A stretch of 32,871 bases of DNA from Anaerolinea sp. (GCA_020047815.1 JAIFNG010000018.1:1-32871); one strand, 5' to 3'. Shown: positions 1-9,794, numbered from the stretch's first letter. The notes: generated by a model not told the origin, from the letters alone. Program-made: numbers and translations.

Positions 1-35
1 GTTGTGGGTAATAGATAGTTCTTAAGAAAGGGGTA

Positions 36-82
36 CAAGATACAACCAACCAAACCCGAAAAAAGCTGGAGGTTGTATCTTG
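36..82. repeat. 12-bp perfect inverted repeat
   Basis: CAAGATACAACC (36-47) is the exact reverse complement of 71-82, with a 23-base spacer. It is followed by a T-rich stretch, so it could end transcription of a gene lying left of the window. The U-tract is interrupted, so it may equally be a repeat remnant. Confidence 0.45.
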
Positions 83-210
83 CTGAGTTTTCCGTTTTGC
101 GCTCTGCTTGTCGTTTTTACACCCGCCACGGGCCATTCCATTGCGGTTTCGCGGGGCTAAAGCCCCTGCTCATGACGTGGAAGCCCTGCGGGCTGGCGCT
201 GCCGCTAGTT

Positions 211-274
211 GTCGTTTCGACCGGAGAGAGAAACCTTGCTTGATGGATGGGAAGGTCTCTCCTCGGAGGGCGCT
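211..274 (+). repeat. Palindromic repeat, copy 1
   Basis: This 64-bp unit matches 310-373 at 56 of 64 positions without gaps. It begins GTCGTTTCGACCGGAG and ends TCCTCGGAGGGCGCT. GTTTCGAC at 214-221 pairs with GTCGAAAC at 276-283, and GGAGAG pairs with CTCTCC inside, so copy 1 can fold into a long hairpin. The pattern is that of a dispersed intergenic repeat, not a gene. Confidence 0.75.
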
Positions 275-309
275 CGTCGAAACTACAGAAATATCAATAC
301 AAACTATTT

Positions 310-373
310 GTCGTTTCGACCGGAGGGAGAAACTTTGCATGTTGGATGTGGAGGTTTATCCTCGGAGGGCGCT
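310..373 (+). repeat. Palindromic repeat, copy 2
   Basis: This is the second copy of the unit at 211-274, offset by 99 bp, with 8 substitutions and no indels. The flanking GTCGAAAC that closes the hairpin in copy 1 is missing here, so copy 2 is a decayed or partial element. The start and end of the unit are the best conserved parts. Confidence 0.75.
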
Positions 374-492
374 AAAGGTGGGTGAGAGTCTTTAGAGTTG
401 AAAATGGGTCAGTTTAAGGTGGTGTGATTCGTTAAGGTTTGATGACAGGGAAGGGGGTGTACGCGGCGGTTAGAAGACCAGCGCATAACCTC

Positions 493-536
493 CTAACAAA
501 TTTGAAAACAATGGGAAAATTGAACACAAGTATAAT
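493..536 (+). promoter_or_regulatory. Candidate promoter/regulatory block of the signalling operon
   Basis: A consensus TATAAT lies at 531-536, about 130 bp before the first start codon. A TTGAAA lies at 502-507, but 23 bases separate the two boxes, more than sigma-70 normally allows. The whole block from CTAACAA (493) to TATAAT aligns without gaps to the minus-strand block 12869-12912 upstream of the diguanylate cyclase, 33 of 44 bases by eye. This suggests a shared promoter or regulator site. The match is seen directly; the function is inferred. Confidence 0.5.
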
Positions 537-664
537 ATTATTGGAAAAGGGTGTTTTTGAAGGTTGGCAGTGATCGCAGGACGAGGGAGGTTTTTTAAAG
601 TGATTGCTCCTGTTTACAAACAAATTGTGGATAAGAATAAAGAAAATTTGCAGGGAATTTTTAC

Positions 665-1753
665 ATGACCAAATCACATCGATCAGGAGTACAGGTTATC
701 TCAACCCTGTTCGTGCTGTTTGTATTCAGCCTGTTCTTCATCAGTTGTGCACCTGCGCCAACCCCAAGCCCATTGGCAAACGAGATCACCTTTTACGATT
801 GGGAGGGGGATATGCCCCAGTCGGTGCTGGATATGTTCATTGCGGAAACCGGCGTCAGGGTCAACTACCTGGTTTACGAATCCCAGGAGGAGGCCATTGA
901 AAAAATGAGGGCTGGTCAGATCTATGATGTTGTCGTGATGGAAAGCCGATTTATTCCACAATTGGTCAGGGAGAGTCTGCTGGCTGAGTTGGATCAAGGA
1001 AACCTGCTTAACTCTAAAAACCTTTCTGCCAACTTCCGCGATCTGGCGTACGATCCCAATAACCGTTATAGCGTCCCATACAACTGGGGTACCACCGGGT
1101 TGGTCGTGCGCACCGATCTGGTTGAAGAACCCGTTATCCGCTGGGCCGACTTGTGGAATCCCCTTTATCAAGGGCGGGTGGGGCTTTGGATGGGACAGCA
1201 ACGCGAAGTGATCAGTTTGACGCTGAAATCGCTGGGCTATTCCGCAAATTCCGATGACCCGGCGGAGCTTGAGGCAGCCCTGAAACGTCTGCTTGAACTA
1301 AAACCACATGTTCTTGTGCTGGAAGATTTTGACCTCTACACCTCTGCGGGTGTGCTGGATAGCGGTCGGATAGTGATGGCAATGGGTTATGCCAGTGACG
1401 TTTTGACCGGAATGGAATTGAATTCCTCCATCTCTTATGTTTTGCCTGAGGATGGTGCCCTGTTATGGAATGATACATTTGTCATTCCGGCGAACAGTCA
1501 AAACAAGGTCACTGCTGAATTGTTCCTTAACTTCCTGATGCGGGCCGACATCAATGCCAGGATAGTAAATGAAAACGGGTACGCCACACCCAATGAGGCG
1601 GCATACCCGTTTATAGAACCGGACCTTTTAAATAATCTTATGATATTTCCATTAAATGATGACCTTGTAAAAACCGAATTGATCCTCCCCTTATCACCCG
1701 AAGGGCAAAAGTTGTACGATGAAATTTGGGGGCGGTTTACAACTGCTCCCTAG
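665..1753 (+). CDS. PotD-like extracellular solute-binding lipoprotein
   Basis: This 362-residue protein is a family 1-type periplasmic binding protein closest to the spermidine/putrescine PotD group. It has a hydrophobic signal peptide (residues 9-27) with a lipobox ending FISC, so Cys28 would be lipidated and the protein membrane-anchored. PotD-type landmarks are present: FYDW near the mature N-terminus, YESQEEA, DPNNRYSVPYNWG, IRWADLW, and W268-N269-D270, which fits the Trp-x-Asp that contacts amines in PotD. Other pocket positions appear changed: MESRF where PotD has a Ser-Thr-Tyr-Tyr stretch, and GQQREV where PotD has DDAREV. The ligand may therefore be a polyamine or a different small amine. 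No ABC permease or ATPase lies nearby. The gene ends 8 bp before a Cache-domain histidine kinase, so it is probably the kinase's ligand-binding partner. The ATG follows GCAGGGAA at normal spacing. Confidence 0.88.
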   Translation: MTKSHRSGVQVISTLFVLFVFSLFFISCAPAPTPSPLANEITFYDWEGDMPQSVLDMFIAETGVRVNYLVYESQEEAIEKMRAGQIYDVVVMESRFIPQLVRESLLAELDQGNLLNSKNLSANFRDLAYDPNNRYSVPYNWGTTGLVVRTDLVEEPVIRWADLWNPLYQGRVGLWMGQQREVISLTLKSLGYSANSDDPAELEAALKRLLELKPHVLVLEDFDLYTSAGVLDSGRIVMAMGYASDVLTGMELNSSISYVLPEDGALLWNDTFVIPANSQNKVTAELFLNFLMRADINARIVNENGYATPNEAAYPFIEPDLLNNLMIFPLNDDLVKTELILPLSPEGQKLYDEIWGRFTTAP

Positions 1754-1761
1754 GGACCTTT

Positions 1762-4700
1762 ATGCTTCGAAACCTTCACCCGATCTCACGCAGCAGCCTG
1801 GGGGGACAAGTCATCTCCCTGATCGGGTTCACTTTGCTTGCCACCCTGGCCATTTTTTCGCTGAGCGTATTCTATTTTGTGAACCGCTCCGAAAGCATTG
1901 CCTGGCAGGGTCGTCAATCTGAAGCCGCCCGCAATGCCGCCGGGGCAGTCAGCGGATTTATTCAGCGGGTGCGCGATGCCCTGGTGGTGGTCAGCATTGT
2001 TGAGCCGGACCACCTGGTGTCAGATCCGGATGAACTGAACACCCTGCTTGAGGAGAACCCGGCCCTGGTGGAAATTGTCCGCCTGGATCGCGAGGGGCGT
2101 ATTCTGGCAAGTACCTCCCGCGGTGAAAGCGTGCTGGACAACCTGATCACCATCCCCCAGTCACAATGGTTCCTGCAAGCCAGGGACGGAAAAACCTATT
2201 TCAGTGATGTACAGTACTCGTCCAATAATGCCCCCTACCTGATCATGGCTGTGCCAGGCGCAGATAAAGGCGTGGTGTCGGCGTGGGTTGAAATGGGTGT
2301 CCTGTGGGATGTGGTTGGGAACATTCGCTTTGGACGATCCGGCAGGTTCGTTGTTATCAACCAGACAGGCGATGTAATTGCTCATACCGATCAGGAGGCC
2401 GTCATCTCCATGCAAAGCCTGCATGGGCGTGCTGAACTATCAGCCATTCAAACTGCCCCGAATTTTGAATGGTCTGGTACATATGAAGACTTTAATGAAG
2501 AGCGGGTGGTGGCTGCCTCTGCGCCGGTCCCTGGCACCGATTGGATCGTGATCGCAGAATTACCCCGATCGGAGGCTTTTGCCTCCAGTCGCAGCGCGGT
2601 TTTTGTGCTGGGAATTGAGGCACTCCTGCTCCTGCTGACTGCCGGTTTGGTGGTGAGACGCTTTGTGTGCCTCCTGATCGTGAACCCCATGGAACAATTG
2701 CGTGACGGGGCAGAGCGGATCGGACAGGGCGATCTGCATCATCGCATTGACCTGAACCGCAAGGATGAGATCGGTCAGCTGGCATCCGCCTTTAATACGA
2801 TGGCTGGCAGCTTGCAGCAGCAACAGGCTCAGGTTGCATTGCACTCAACAACCCTGAAAGCAAATGAGACCAGTCTGCGGCTGATCACCGACAATATGTA
2901 TGATGTCATCATGCAAATTGGTGTTGATGGAACCATTCTCTACGCCAGTCCTTCCCACCAATGGGTACTTGGCATTGATCCTGCTGAAGTAACCGGAAAA
3001 ACGGTCGGTGAAAGACTGCATCCAGATGATTTGGCTGAAGCCTTCGCCATTTTCTCCCAGGCTGTGGCGGAGGGGGGCAGACCAAAGTCATTTACACTGC
3101 GATACAGGCATGTCAATGGCCAATATCTGTGGATGGAATGTGTAAGTACCATTCTGCGGGATGAGCAGGGTGAGTTTGCAGGGGCGGTGCTTTCCAGCCG
3201 TGACATATCGGAACGTAAAAGAATGGAAATGGAGCTTGGTGCGAGTGAGCAGCGCTACCGTATGCTGGCTGACAATGTACGCGATGTCATCTGGTCGGCT
3301 GATATGAACCTGCAAATGAATTACATCAGCCCCGCTGTTCAGGAAATGTTTGGCTTTAGTGTCGAAGAGGCGCTTGCCCAAGGCATCATCCAAAACATGA
3401 CACCAGAATCTGCGGCATACGCCTTATCGTTCTTTGCCCAGACCATGATGGAGCTGGAAACAGGGCCAAAAGAACAGCTTAAGGGTGCTTCGCGTGTAAT
3501 TGAATTGGAATTGACCCGAAAGGATGGCTCAACGATCTGGACCGAGGTGAAGGTCTCTTTTCTGTTGGACGAACATGGTAAACCCATTGGTTTATTAGGC
3601 GTAACCCGCGATATCACCGAGCGCAGGCAGGCAGAGGAAATCCGGCAAAAAGTTCTTGCTTATGAATATGAAACCAGGCGGGCAAATGAACTGGCTCGTT
3701 CGAATGCAATGATCCTGGCGCTGTCGCGAGTGGCAGTCTTGTTGGAAAACACTTCGAATCAAGATCTTCTTCTGGAGACCCTCGGCCTTGAATTGCAGAA
3801 ATTGAACATGCAATGCGCAGTGGCAGCCATTGACCCCTCAGGAGAAACAGCGACCATACAATATGTTTCTCTGCAGGGGATGGCGGTCAAGAAGATCGAA
3901 AAAATGGTGGGAATTTCGTTGAAAAAATATAAGATCCCGAAACGATATTGGCCTGGCGATAGGATATTTAAGGATAAGGGGCCATTCTGGTATCCTAATC
4001 CGCGTGGAATCATCCACCGTATGTTCCCCATCGTACCCAACTTCCTCGCAGATCCGGTCTGGAAATTGTTGGGCATTCAGCCTGAAGGGATGATATGTAT
4101 TCTGCCCTTGTTGGTTAATGAAAAGGTGATCGGCGCCATGCCCATTTGGGGTTCTGACCTATACCAGACCGATAGCCCGATTTTAGCCATATTTGCCGGC
4201 CAGGTGGCCAGCATTCTGGAAAAAACCATTGTCCATGAAAATGAAACCAGACGGGCCAATGAATTGGCGCGGTCGAATTCCATGATCCTGGCTTTGTCAA
4301 ATGTGGCTGCACAATTGGAAAGCACCTATCAGACTGCAGAAATTTTCGACCTGGTCAGCAGGGAACTCAAATTATTGGGTATGGAAAGCCTGGTGGGTTT
4401 GTTCGATGGTGACAAGCAAAACCTGCACATCCAGCATATGTCTGTACAGCAGGATGTGGTCCGCTGGGCGGAAAAGATCACAGGTCATTCCCTGAGTGAA
4501 CTATCCATTCCACGTTACCTTTGGCCGACCGACAGGGTCCTCACCAATAAAACCGCTTACTGGGACCCAAAACATATGAAGGGGATGCTTAAAATGTTCC
4601 CGGTCCTCTCATCGCGACTGCATGCCAGCTCCTTAAAAATGGCTGGAATAAATTTGGATGACCCCATCTGTTACCTGCCGCTGATGAATGAACAGGATGT

Positions 4701-6402
4701 ATTTGGCATACTGGCGGTTTGGGGGGCGGGGCTCAAGGAAAATGATGTCTCTGCATTTAGCATATTGGCAAACCAGATAACGACCGCGATCAGAAATAAT
4801 CGTCTTCTTGAAACTGAGTCTCAACGCGCACGGGAATTGGATATCCTATTAAAAGCTTCTGAAGCCACATCATCGTCCCTGGACTTCGATGAAGTGCTGC
4901 ATACCCTGGCATCACAACTGCTTGAGATCAGCGGGTTTGAGAGCTGCTTCATCTCGGAGTGGGATAAGGAAACCAATTCTGTGGTGGGCCGCCTGGACCA
5001 TTCCAGTGTTTTTTGGAGGGAGGACCTGCGGGATTCATTTTCCATGGGTGATTATCCCCGGTCCCATCAGGTGTTATTAACAGGGGACCCGATCATCCTG
5101 CAGGGTAATTTCGAAGCTGAAGAAAAAAAATGGATGACTGCGTTGAAAAGGACGGCAGTCATCATCCTTGCGCTGTATTCTCAAGACAAGATCATTGGGC
5201 TGGTTGAAATAGAGACCCTGAACAAGGCTAAACAATTTGACCCGCAAATGCTGTATGACTGCCGGGAAATTTTGGCGAACGCGGCACCATTTATTGAAGA
5301 ACCCTTATCGGCCAATAAGCCCCGGAAGTTATTTGAAATACAAGAGGCACTGCTTCAAATCACCGGTGCGGATGTCTGTTCGTTTTCAGAATGGGATACA
5401 CATCAAAATAAAGTCCATAATCTTGCAGTATCCACCAGGATCACCTGGGCCACCGGTCAAGGCTCACGCTTTAATCCGGATCTGGAGACCTGGCGGCAGG
5501 CGCTTGACGAGGGCAGGACCATCACCTTCCTGCGTTCAGAATCAACCTCAACGAAAGCCATTGTCTTCGATGGGGTCGAAACCATGGATGTGGAATCATT
5601 GATCATCTTTCCCCTGCAGAAGGGGCACGAGCGGATCGGTGTGATCGAGTTGTATGATTTCAACCATGAAATACATATCACACCCGAACAGATCACTTTC
5701 CTGAAAACCATTGTCGACAAAGCCAGTTATTCCATTGAGAATGCGCGCCTGCTTCAATTAACCCAAAAGAAACTTGAGGAACAAACCGGGCTGCTCAACG
5801 AAAAGGAAGTTTTGTTGAAGGAAATTCATCACCGTGTCAAAAATAATTTGCAGATCATCTCCAGCCTGCTCAACCTGCAGACCGACCAGGTCACGGATGC
5901 CGGCATGCTGCGAGCCCTGCGAGACAGCCAGACGCGCGTGCGTTCGATGGCCTTGATCCACGAGAAGTTGTATCAATCCAAAAGTCTGGCAAAGATCGAC
6001 TTTGGCGAATATGTGCAAAGCCTGGCAAAAGACCTTTTCCGTTCCTACCAGCGCACACTGGGGGATATCCGCTTGAACATTCATGTGGATCAGGTCACCC
6101 TGGACCTGGATTATGCCGTGCCCTGCGGGTTGATCCTGAATGAATTGATGACCAACGCCTTGAAGTATGCCTTCCCTGATGGCAGAAATGGATCGATCCG
6201 GGTTGAACTGCGCTCTGAGCCTGATCAGTTCCTCAGTTTGAAAGTTGCAGATGACGGTGTGGGGTTCCCCCCCGGGCTGGATATCCTTAAAAATAAATCA
6301 CTTGGATTACAATTGGTCAACAGCCTGGTAAAGCAGATAGGTGGCAAATTAGAGTTTGAAAACTCAACAGGAACAGCGTTTCGGGTTACTTTCAAAGTTT
6401 GA
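1762..6402 (+). CDS. dCache-HAMP-PAS-GAF sensor histidine kinase (HisKA_2 type)
   Basis: This 1546-residue membrane kinase probably relays the ligand state of the upstream binding protein. In order: TM1 (about 13-38), an extracytoplasmic dCache-like domain (45-272), TM2 (279-306), HAMP (304-354), PAS (367-485), PAS (494-623), two tandem homologous GAF-like units (637-827 and 828-1018), two more GAF-like domains (about 1027-1180 and 1190-1330), HisKA_2 (about 1349-1427, EIHHRVKNNLQ with the phosphoacceptor probably H1357), and a HATPase_c domain with N-box NELMTNALKYAF, G1 DDGVGF and a GLQLV G2 motif. It has no receiver domain; two receivers follow as separate genes. ATG at 1762 is chosen because AGGGA precedes it by 5 bases. 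An in-frame TTG at 1726 would overlap the upstream gene and lacks a binding site. Confidence 0.9.
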   Translation: MLRNLHPISRSSLGGQVISLIGFTLLATLAIFSLSVFYFVNRSESIAWQGRQSEAARNAAGAVSGFIQRVRDALVVVSIVEPDHLVSDPDELNTLLEENPALVEIVRLDREGRILASTSRGESVLDNLITIPQSQWFLQARDGKTYFSDVQYSSNNAPYLIMAVPGADKGVVSAWVEMGVLWDVVGNIRFGRSGRFVVINQTGDVIAHTDQEAVISMQSLHGRAELSAIQTAPNFEWSGTYEDFNEERVVAASAPVPGTDWIVIAELPRSEAFASSRSAVFVLGIEALLLLLTAGLVVRRFVCLLIVNPMEQLRDGAERIGQGDLHHRIDLNRKDEIGQLASAFNTMAGSLQQQQAQVALHSTTLKANETSLRLITDNMYDVIMQIGVDGTILYASPSHQWVLGIDPAEVTGKTVGERLHPDDLAEAFAIFSQAVAEGGRPKSFTLRYRHVNGQYLWMECVSTILRDEQGEFAGAVLSSRDISERKRMEMELGASEQRYRMLADNVRDVIWSADMNLQMNYISPAVQEMFGFSVEEALAQGIIQNMTPESAAYALSFFAQTMMELETGPKEQLKGASRVIELELTRKDGSTIWTEVKVSFLLDEHGKPIGLLGVTRDITERRQAEEIRQKVLAYEYETRRANELARSNAMILALSRVAVLLENTSNQDLLLETLGLELQKLNMQCAVAAIDPSGETATIQYVSLQGMAVKKIEKMVGISLKKYKIPKRYWPGDRIFKDKGPFWYPNPRGIIHRMFPIVPNFLADPVWKLLGIQPEGMICILPLLVNEKVIGAMPIWGSDLYQTDSPILAIFAGQVASILEKTIVHENETRRANELARSNSMILALSNVAAQLESTYQTAEIFDLVSRELKLLGMESLVGLFDGDKQNLHIQHMSVQQDVVRWAEKITGHSLSELSIPRYLWPTDRVLTNKTAYWDPKHMKGMLKMFPVLSSRLHASSLKMAGINLDDPICYLPLMNEQDVFGILAVWGAGLKENDVSAFSILANQITTAIRNNRLLETESQRARELDILLKASEATSSSLDFDEVLHTLASQLLEISGFESCFISEWDKETNSVVGRLDHSSVFWREDLRDSFSMGDYPRSHQVLLTGDPIILQGNFEAEEKKWMTALKRTAVIILALYSQDKIIGLVEIETLNKAKQFDPQMLYDCREILANAAPFIEEPLSANKPRKLFEIQEALLQITGADVCSFSEWDTHQNKVHNLAVSTRITWATGQGSRFNPDLETWRQALDEGRTITFLRSESTSTKAIVFDGVETMDVESLIIFPLQKGHERIGVIELYDFNHEIHITPEQITFLKTIVDKASYSIENARLLQLTQKKLEEQTGLLNEKEVLLKEIHHRVKNNLQIISSLLNLQTDQVTDAGMLRALRDSQTRVRSMALIHEKLYQSKSLAKIDFGEYVQSLAKDLFRSYQRTLGDIRLNIHVDQVTLDLDYAVPCGLILNELMTNALKYAFPDGRNGSIRVELRSEPDQFLSLKVADDGVGFPPGLDILKNKSLGLQLVNSLVKQIGGKLEFENSTGTAFRVTFKV

Positions 6403-6416
6403 TTCACTGAGGAACC

Positions 6417-9400
6417 ATGTCAAAAGCTCGCATATTGGTCGTTGAGGATGAACAGATCATTGCCCTGGATGTTAAAGCCACCCTCGAATCTTGCGGCTAT
6501 ATTGTCGTGGGCCAAACCGATCGGGGCGATGATGCCATTCTGAAAACCGCTGAACTGCATCCCGACCTGGTGCTGATGGACATTGGACTCAAGGGTGAAA
6601 TGAATGGTATCGAATCCGCCGCACAAATTCGGGCGCGCTATGACCTGCCCGTCATCTTCTTAACCGCCTTTGCCGATCACTCCACGGTCGGGTACGCGCG
6701 TGAAGCTGAGCCATTTGGATACGTTCTCAAGCCGTTTGAAGAGAACGAACTGACCATAGCGATAGAAATGGCGCTTTACAAACACGGTATGGAACGTAAA
6801 TTACGGGAGAGTGAGGGAAAGTTCCGCAATGTGATCGAGCATGCATCGGATGGAATTGTTCTGCTGGACAGCCAGGGAAATCTGATCGAGTGGAACCCGG
6901 CCATGGAAAAGATCACAGGGTTAAAGTGTTCAGATGTGCTCGGTCACCCGGTTGCTGAAGTTGTTTTCCCGTTATTGCCTAAACAGAATAGTCCGGAAGA
7001 TTTGAAGAAAAAAAACAATGATCAGTGGAAACAAGCGGTCCAGAGTCGTTATAGCATCCTGGAGCAGATGGCAGAGAGAGAGATCGAAGACCTGCAGGGG
7101 GTACGCCGCATTATCCAAAGCAATGGATTCACCATCCAAACAGCCCGGGAAAAACTTGCCGGAGCCATTATTCGTGATATCACCGAAAGTAAACGGGCGG
7201 AAATTGCGTTAAAGGAAAGTGAAGAACGCTTCCGGAGCTTCCTGCAGGGGGTTGAATCTGTATCGGTGCAAGGCTATGGACCGGATGGTACAACACAATA
7301 CTGGAATCAAGCCTCTGAGCGGCTGTATGGATACAGTGCGCAGGAGGCGCTCGGGCGAAACTTGCTGGATCTGATCATCCCGCCTGAAATGCGCCAGGAT
7401 GTCAGTCAGGCGATTCTCGAGATGGCCAAAACCGGGCGCCCCGCCCCGTCTTCGGAGTTGTCACTCATGCGAAAAGATGGCTCGCGCGTGATGGTTTTTT
7501 CCAGTCATGCCATCGTTAAGTTACCCGGTCAGGTGCAGGAATTATTCTGTATTGATATTGACATCACTGAGCGCAAACTGGCAGAGGCGGCCCTGCGCGA
7601 GAGCGAGACCCGTTATCGTGAATTAATTGAACTTGCTGCAGATGGGATCCTGATCGGTTCCCATGAAGGCATCATCATCGGTGCAAATTCCTCCATGTTG
7701 AACCTGGCCGGCAGAACAGCGGGGGATCTGCTGGGTGCGCATGTCAGCTCGCTTTTCCATGCCGATGATTTGATCAATACCCCCCTCAGGTTCGATCTTT
7801 TACAGGCAGGAAAAACCGTGATTAGCGAGCGGCATCTTTTCCGTCCCGATGGGAGTTCCATTCCCGTCGAAATGCATACCAAGATGATGCCCAATGGAAC
7901 GTATCAATCCATTTATCACGACATCACCGAGCGCAAACGGACGGAGGAAACGGTTAAAAACAGTGAGAAGCGCTTCCGCGCCATGATCGAGAATGGACGC
8001 GACCGTATTTCACTTCTGGCAGTGGATGGCACCCTGTTGTGGGAGAGCCCATCCAATGTACGCACCCTTGGATATGCGCCGGATCAATTTGTGGGACACA
8101 ATATATTTGAATTGATGCACCCCGAAGATAAGGATTGGACTCTCACCATGTTTGCGCAGGTTGCCAGAGAGCCGGGAAACAAACAGGAGGGTATCTTCCG
8201 TTTGCTGCAAAGTTCCGGCGCATGGCGCTGGGTGGAGGCAACAGCCACCAACCTGCTCCATGAACCGAATATTAAGGCGATCATTATTAATTACCGCGAC
8301 ATCACCGACCGTAAAAATGCAGAAGAGGCGTTAAGTAGATCCGAAGCGCTATATCGGCAGGCGATCGAGGTCGCTGGTGCTGTCCCTTACCATCAGACAT
8401 ACCCTGAGCATGGCGACAATATTATTTATGATTTCATTGGCGAAGGCATTCGGGAGATCACCGGCTACGGACCGGAGGAATTTACAGAAGATCTCTGGGA
8501 TTCGCTGATGCAGGAAAGAATTCTTCTGGACGAACTGGCTGAACTTGAATTTCCTGATGCGATCCAAAAGGTGCGCCTGGGGAATTATCCCATCTGGAAA
8601 TGCGAACACCGGATCAAGGCGCGTGATGGAAAGATCCACTGGGTTTTTGAAGCGGCGGTTGAATTACGTGATGAAAATGGTGAGGCTCACGGCTCGATCG
8701 GTACGTTTCAGGATATTACCGCGCGCAAGCAACTGGAGCAGCTAAACCTGGAACAACGGCGACTGGCCGAGTGCCTGCGCGATACTTCCGCCGCCTTGAG
8801 CAGCACGCTGAAATCTGATGAAGTCTTTGATCGGATACTTGACAATATCGGCAGGTTGATAACTTATGATACCGCGATGGTGTTGTTGATCGAAGGTCCC
8901 ACCGTTCGCAAGATCCATCATAAAAGCACCATACACGCAGGATCAGAAGATCAATCTCAATTGGGAAATACGCAAGCCAATTTGATCAACATCCCAATTT
9001 TAAATGAGATCATCGAGACCAGACAGCCTTGCCTGATCCCTGATACCCAGGCAGATATCCGCTGGCGTACCATTCCGGATATGGGCTGGATCCGCTCCTT
9101 TATCAGTGCTCCAATTCAGATCCGTGGGCAGGTGGCCGGGCTCATCAATGTTGTCAGCGCCCAACCCGGCTTCTTCACTCCAGAATCGTCCCGGCGGATC
9201 ATGGCTTTTGCCGATCAGGCGGCGATCGCCATCGAGAATGCCCAGTTGTTTGAACAGACGCAATATCTTGCAATGACCGATCCCTTAACCGAATTGTATA
9301 ACCGGCGTTATTTCTTTGATATTGCCAGGCTCGAGTTTGAGCGCATTCAGCGCACCCGCAGACCGCTCTCGATCATGATGATGGATATCGATCGTTTTAA

Positions 9401-9767
9401 GAACATAAACGATACCCACGGTCATGCCATGGGAGATCTGGTCTTGCATGAAATTGCCGCGCGCATTAAATGCTCAGTGCGCACCATGGATATTGCCGCC
9501 CGCTACGGCGGTGAGGAATTCATCGTCCTGATGCCGGAGACCAATCTGGCTGAGGCTTTTCAGGTTGCTGAGCGGGTACGCCGGAGCATTGCAGACACTT
9601 GCTTTGAAAGTGAAGATGTTACTGTTAATGCCACACTTAGCATTGGGGTTGCTGAAAGTGACGAAAACATTACAAACATGGATAAATTGATAATATTTGC
9701 AGACCAGGCATTATATTTAGCCAAGGCGGCTGGAAGGGATCGGGTGGTACGCTATCAAAAAGTCTGA
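6417..9767 (+). CDS. Response regulator diguanylate cyclase (REC-5xPAS-GAF-GGDEF)
   Basis: This 1116-residue cytoplasmic protein has an N-terminal receiver with acidic pocket E10/D11, phosphoacceptor D55 (LVLMDIG), the LTAF threonine and the LKPF lysine. Five PAS domains follow (about 132-252, 266-388, 395-507, 515-635 and 641-775), then a GAF domain (788-942) and a C-terminal GGDEF domain (952-1116). The active site is GGEEF (1031-1035). An RxxD inhibitory site (R1022-D1025) lies five residues upstream, so the enzyme should make c-di-GMP and be product-inhibited. It starts 14 bp after the kinase with GAGGA as binding site, so it is probably in the same operon and its receiver is a likely target of that kinase. 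The first PAS is less certain than the others. Confidence 0.92.
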   Translation: MSKARILVVEDEQIIALDVKATLESCGYIVVGQTDRGDDAILKTAELHPDLVLMDIGLKGEMNGIESAAQIRARYDLPVIFLTAFADHSTVGYAREAEPFGYVLKPFEENELTIAIEMALYKHGMERKLRESEGKFRNVIEHASDGIVLLDSQGNLIEWNPAMEKITGLKCSDVLGHPVAEVVFPLLPKQNSPEDLKKKNNDQWKQAVQSRYSILEQMAEREIEDLQGVRRIIQSNGFTIQTAREKLAGAIIRDITESKRAEIALKESEERFRSFLQGVESVSVQGYGPDGTTQYWNQASERLYGYSAQEALGRNLLDLIIPPEMRQDVSQAILEMAKTGRPAPSSELSLMRKDGSRVMVFSSHAIVKLPGQVQELFCIDIDITERKLAEAALRESETRYRELIELAADGILIGSHEGIIIGANSSMLNLAGRTAGDLLGAHVSSLFHADDLINTPLRFDLLQAGKTVISERHLFRPDGSSIPVEMHTKMMPNGTYQSIYHDITERKRTEETVKNSEKRFRAMIENGRDRISLLAVDGTLLWESPSNVRTLGYAPDQFVGHNIFELMHPEDKDWTLTMFAQVAREPGNKQEGIFRLLQSSGAWRWVEATATNLLHEPNIKAIIINYRDITDRKNAEEALSRSEALYRQAIEVAGAVPYHQTYPEHGDNIIYDFIGEGIREITGYGPEEFTEDLWDSLMQERILLDELAELEFPDAIQKVRLGNYPIWKCEHRIKARDGKIHWVFEAAVELRDENGEAHGSIGTFQDITARKQLEQLNLEQRRLAECLRDTSAALSSTLKSDEVFDRILDNIGRLITYDTAMVLLIEGPTVRKIHHKSTIHAGSEDQSQLGNTQANLINIPILNEIIETRQPCLIPDTQADIRWRTIPDMGWIRSFISAPIQIRGQVAGLINVVSAQPGFFTPESSRRIMAFADQAAIAIENAQLFEQTQYLAMTDPLTELYNRRYFFDIARLEFERIQRTRRPLSIMMMDIDRFKNINDTHGHAMGDLVLHEIAARIKCSVRTMDIAARYGGEEFIVLMPETNLAEAFQVAERVRRSIADTCFESEDVTVNATLSIGVAESDENITNMDKLIIFADQALYLAKAAGRDRVVRYQKV

Positions 9768-9794
9768 ACCATTGGATAAAGAGGCAGGAAAGCA

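Larger units (their letters stand above)
1..664. other. Non-coding leader region upstream of the c-di-GMP operon
   Basis: I see no convincing gene in this stretch. It holds an inverted repeat (36-82), a GC-rich part with a small GGGGCT/AGCCCC hairpin near 154-166, two copies of a 64-bp palindromic element (211-373), a promoter-like block (493-536), and a roughly 130-base leader before the first gene. In the leader the nonamer AGTGATYGC occurs at 569-577 and 599-607, exactly 30 bp apart. Reading frames here are repeat-derived and have no ribosome binding site. Confidence 0.6.

Noticed and set aside
108..395. Open frame of 95 codons on plus
   Set aside because: It runs through both copies of the palindromic repeat, translates the same repeat words twice and has no ribosome binding site.
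537..664. A c-di-GMP riboswitch in the operon leader
   Set aside because: I looked for the conserved GEMM-I core and found no matching segments or fold.
432..677. Open frame of 81 codons on minus in the operon leader
   Set aside because: It overlaps the promoter-like block and leader, has no recognisable content and opposes the operon.
1726..1761. TTG start 12 codons upstream for the histidine kinase
   Set aside because: It would overlap the preceding gene, lacks a binding site, and the ATG at 1762 has AGGGA at proper spacing.
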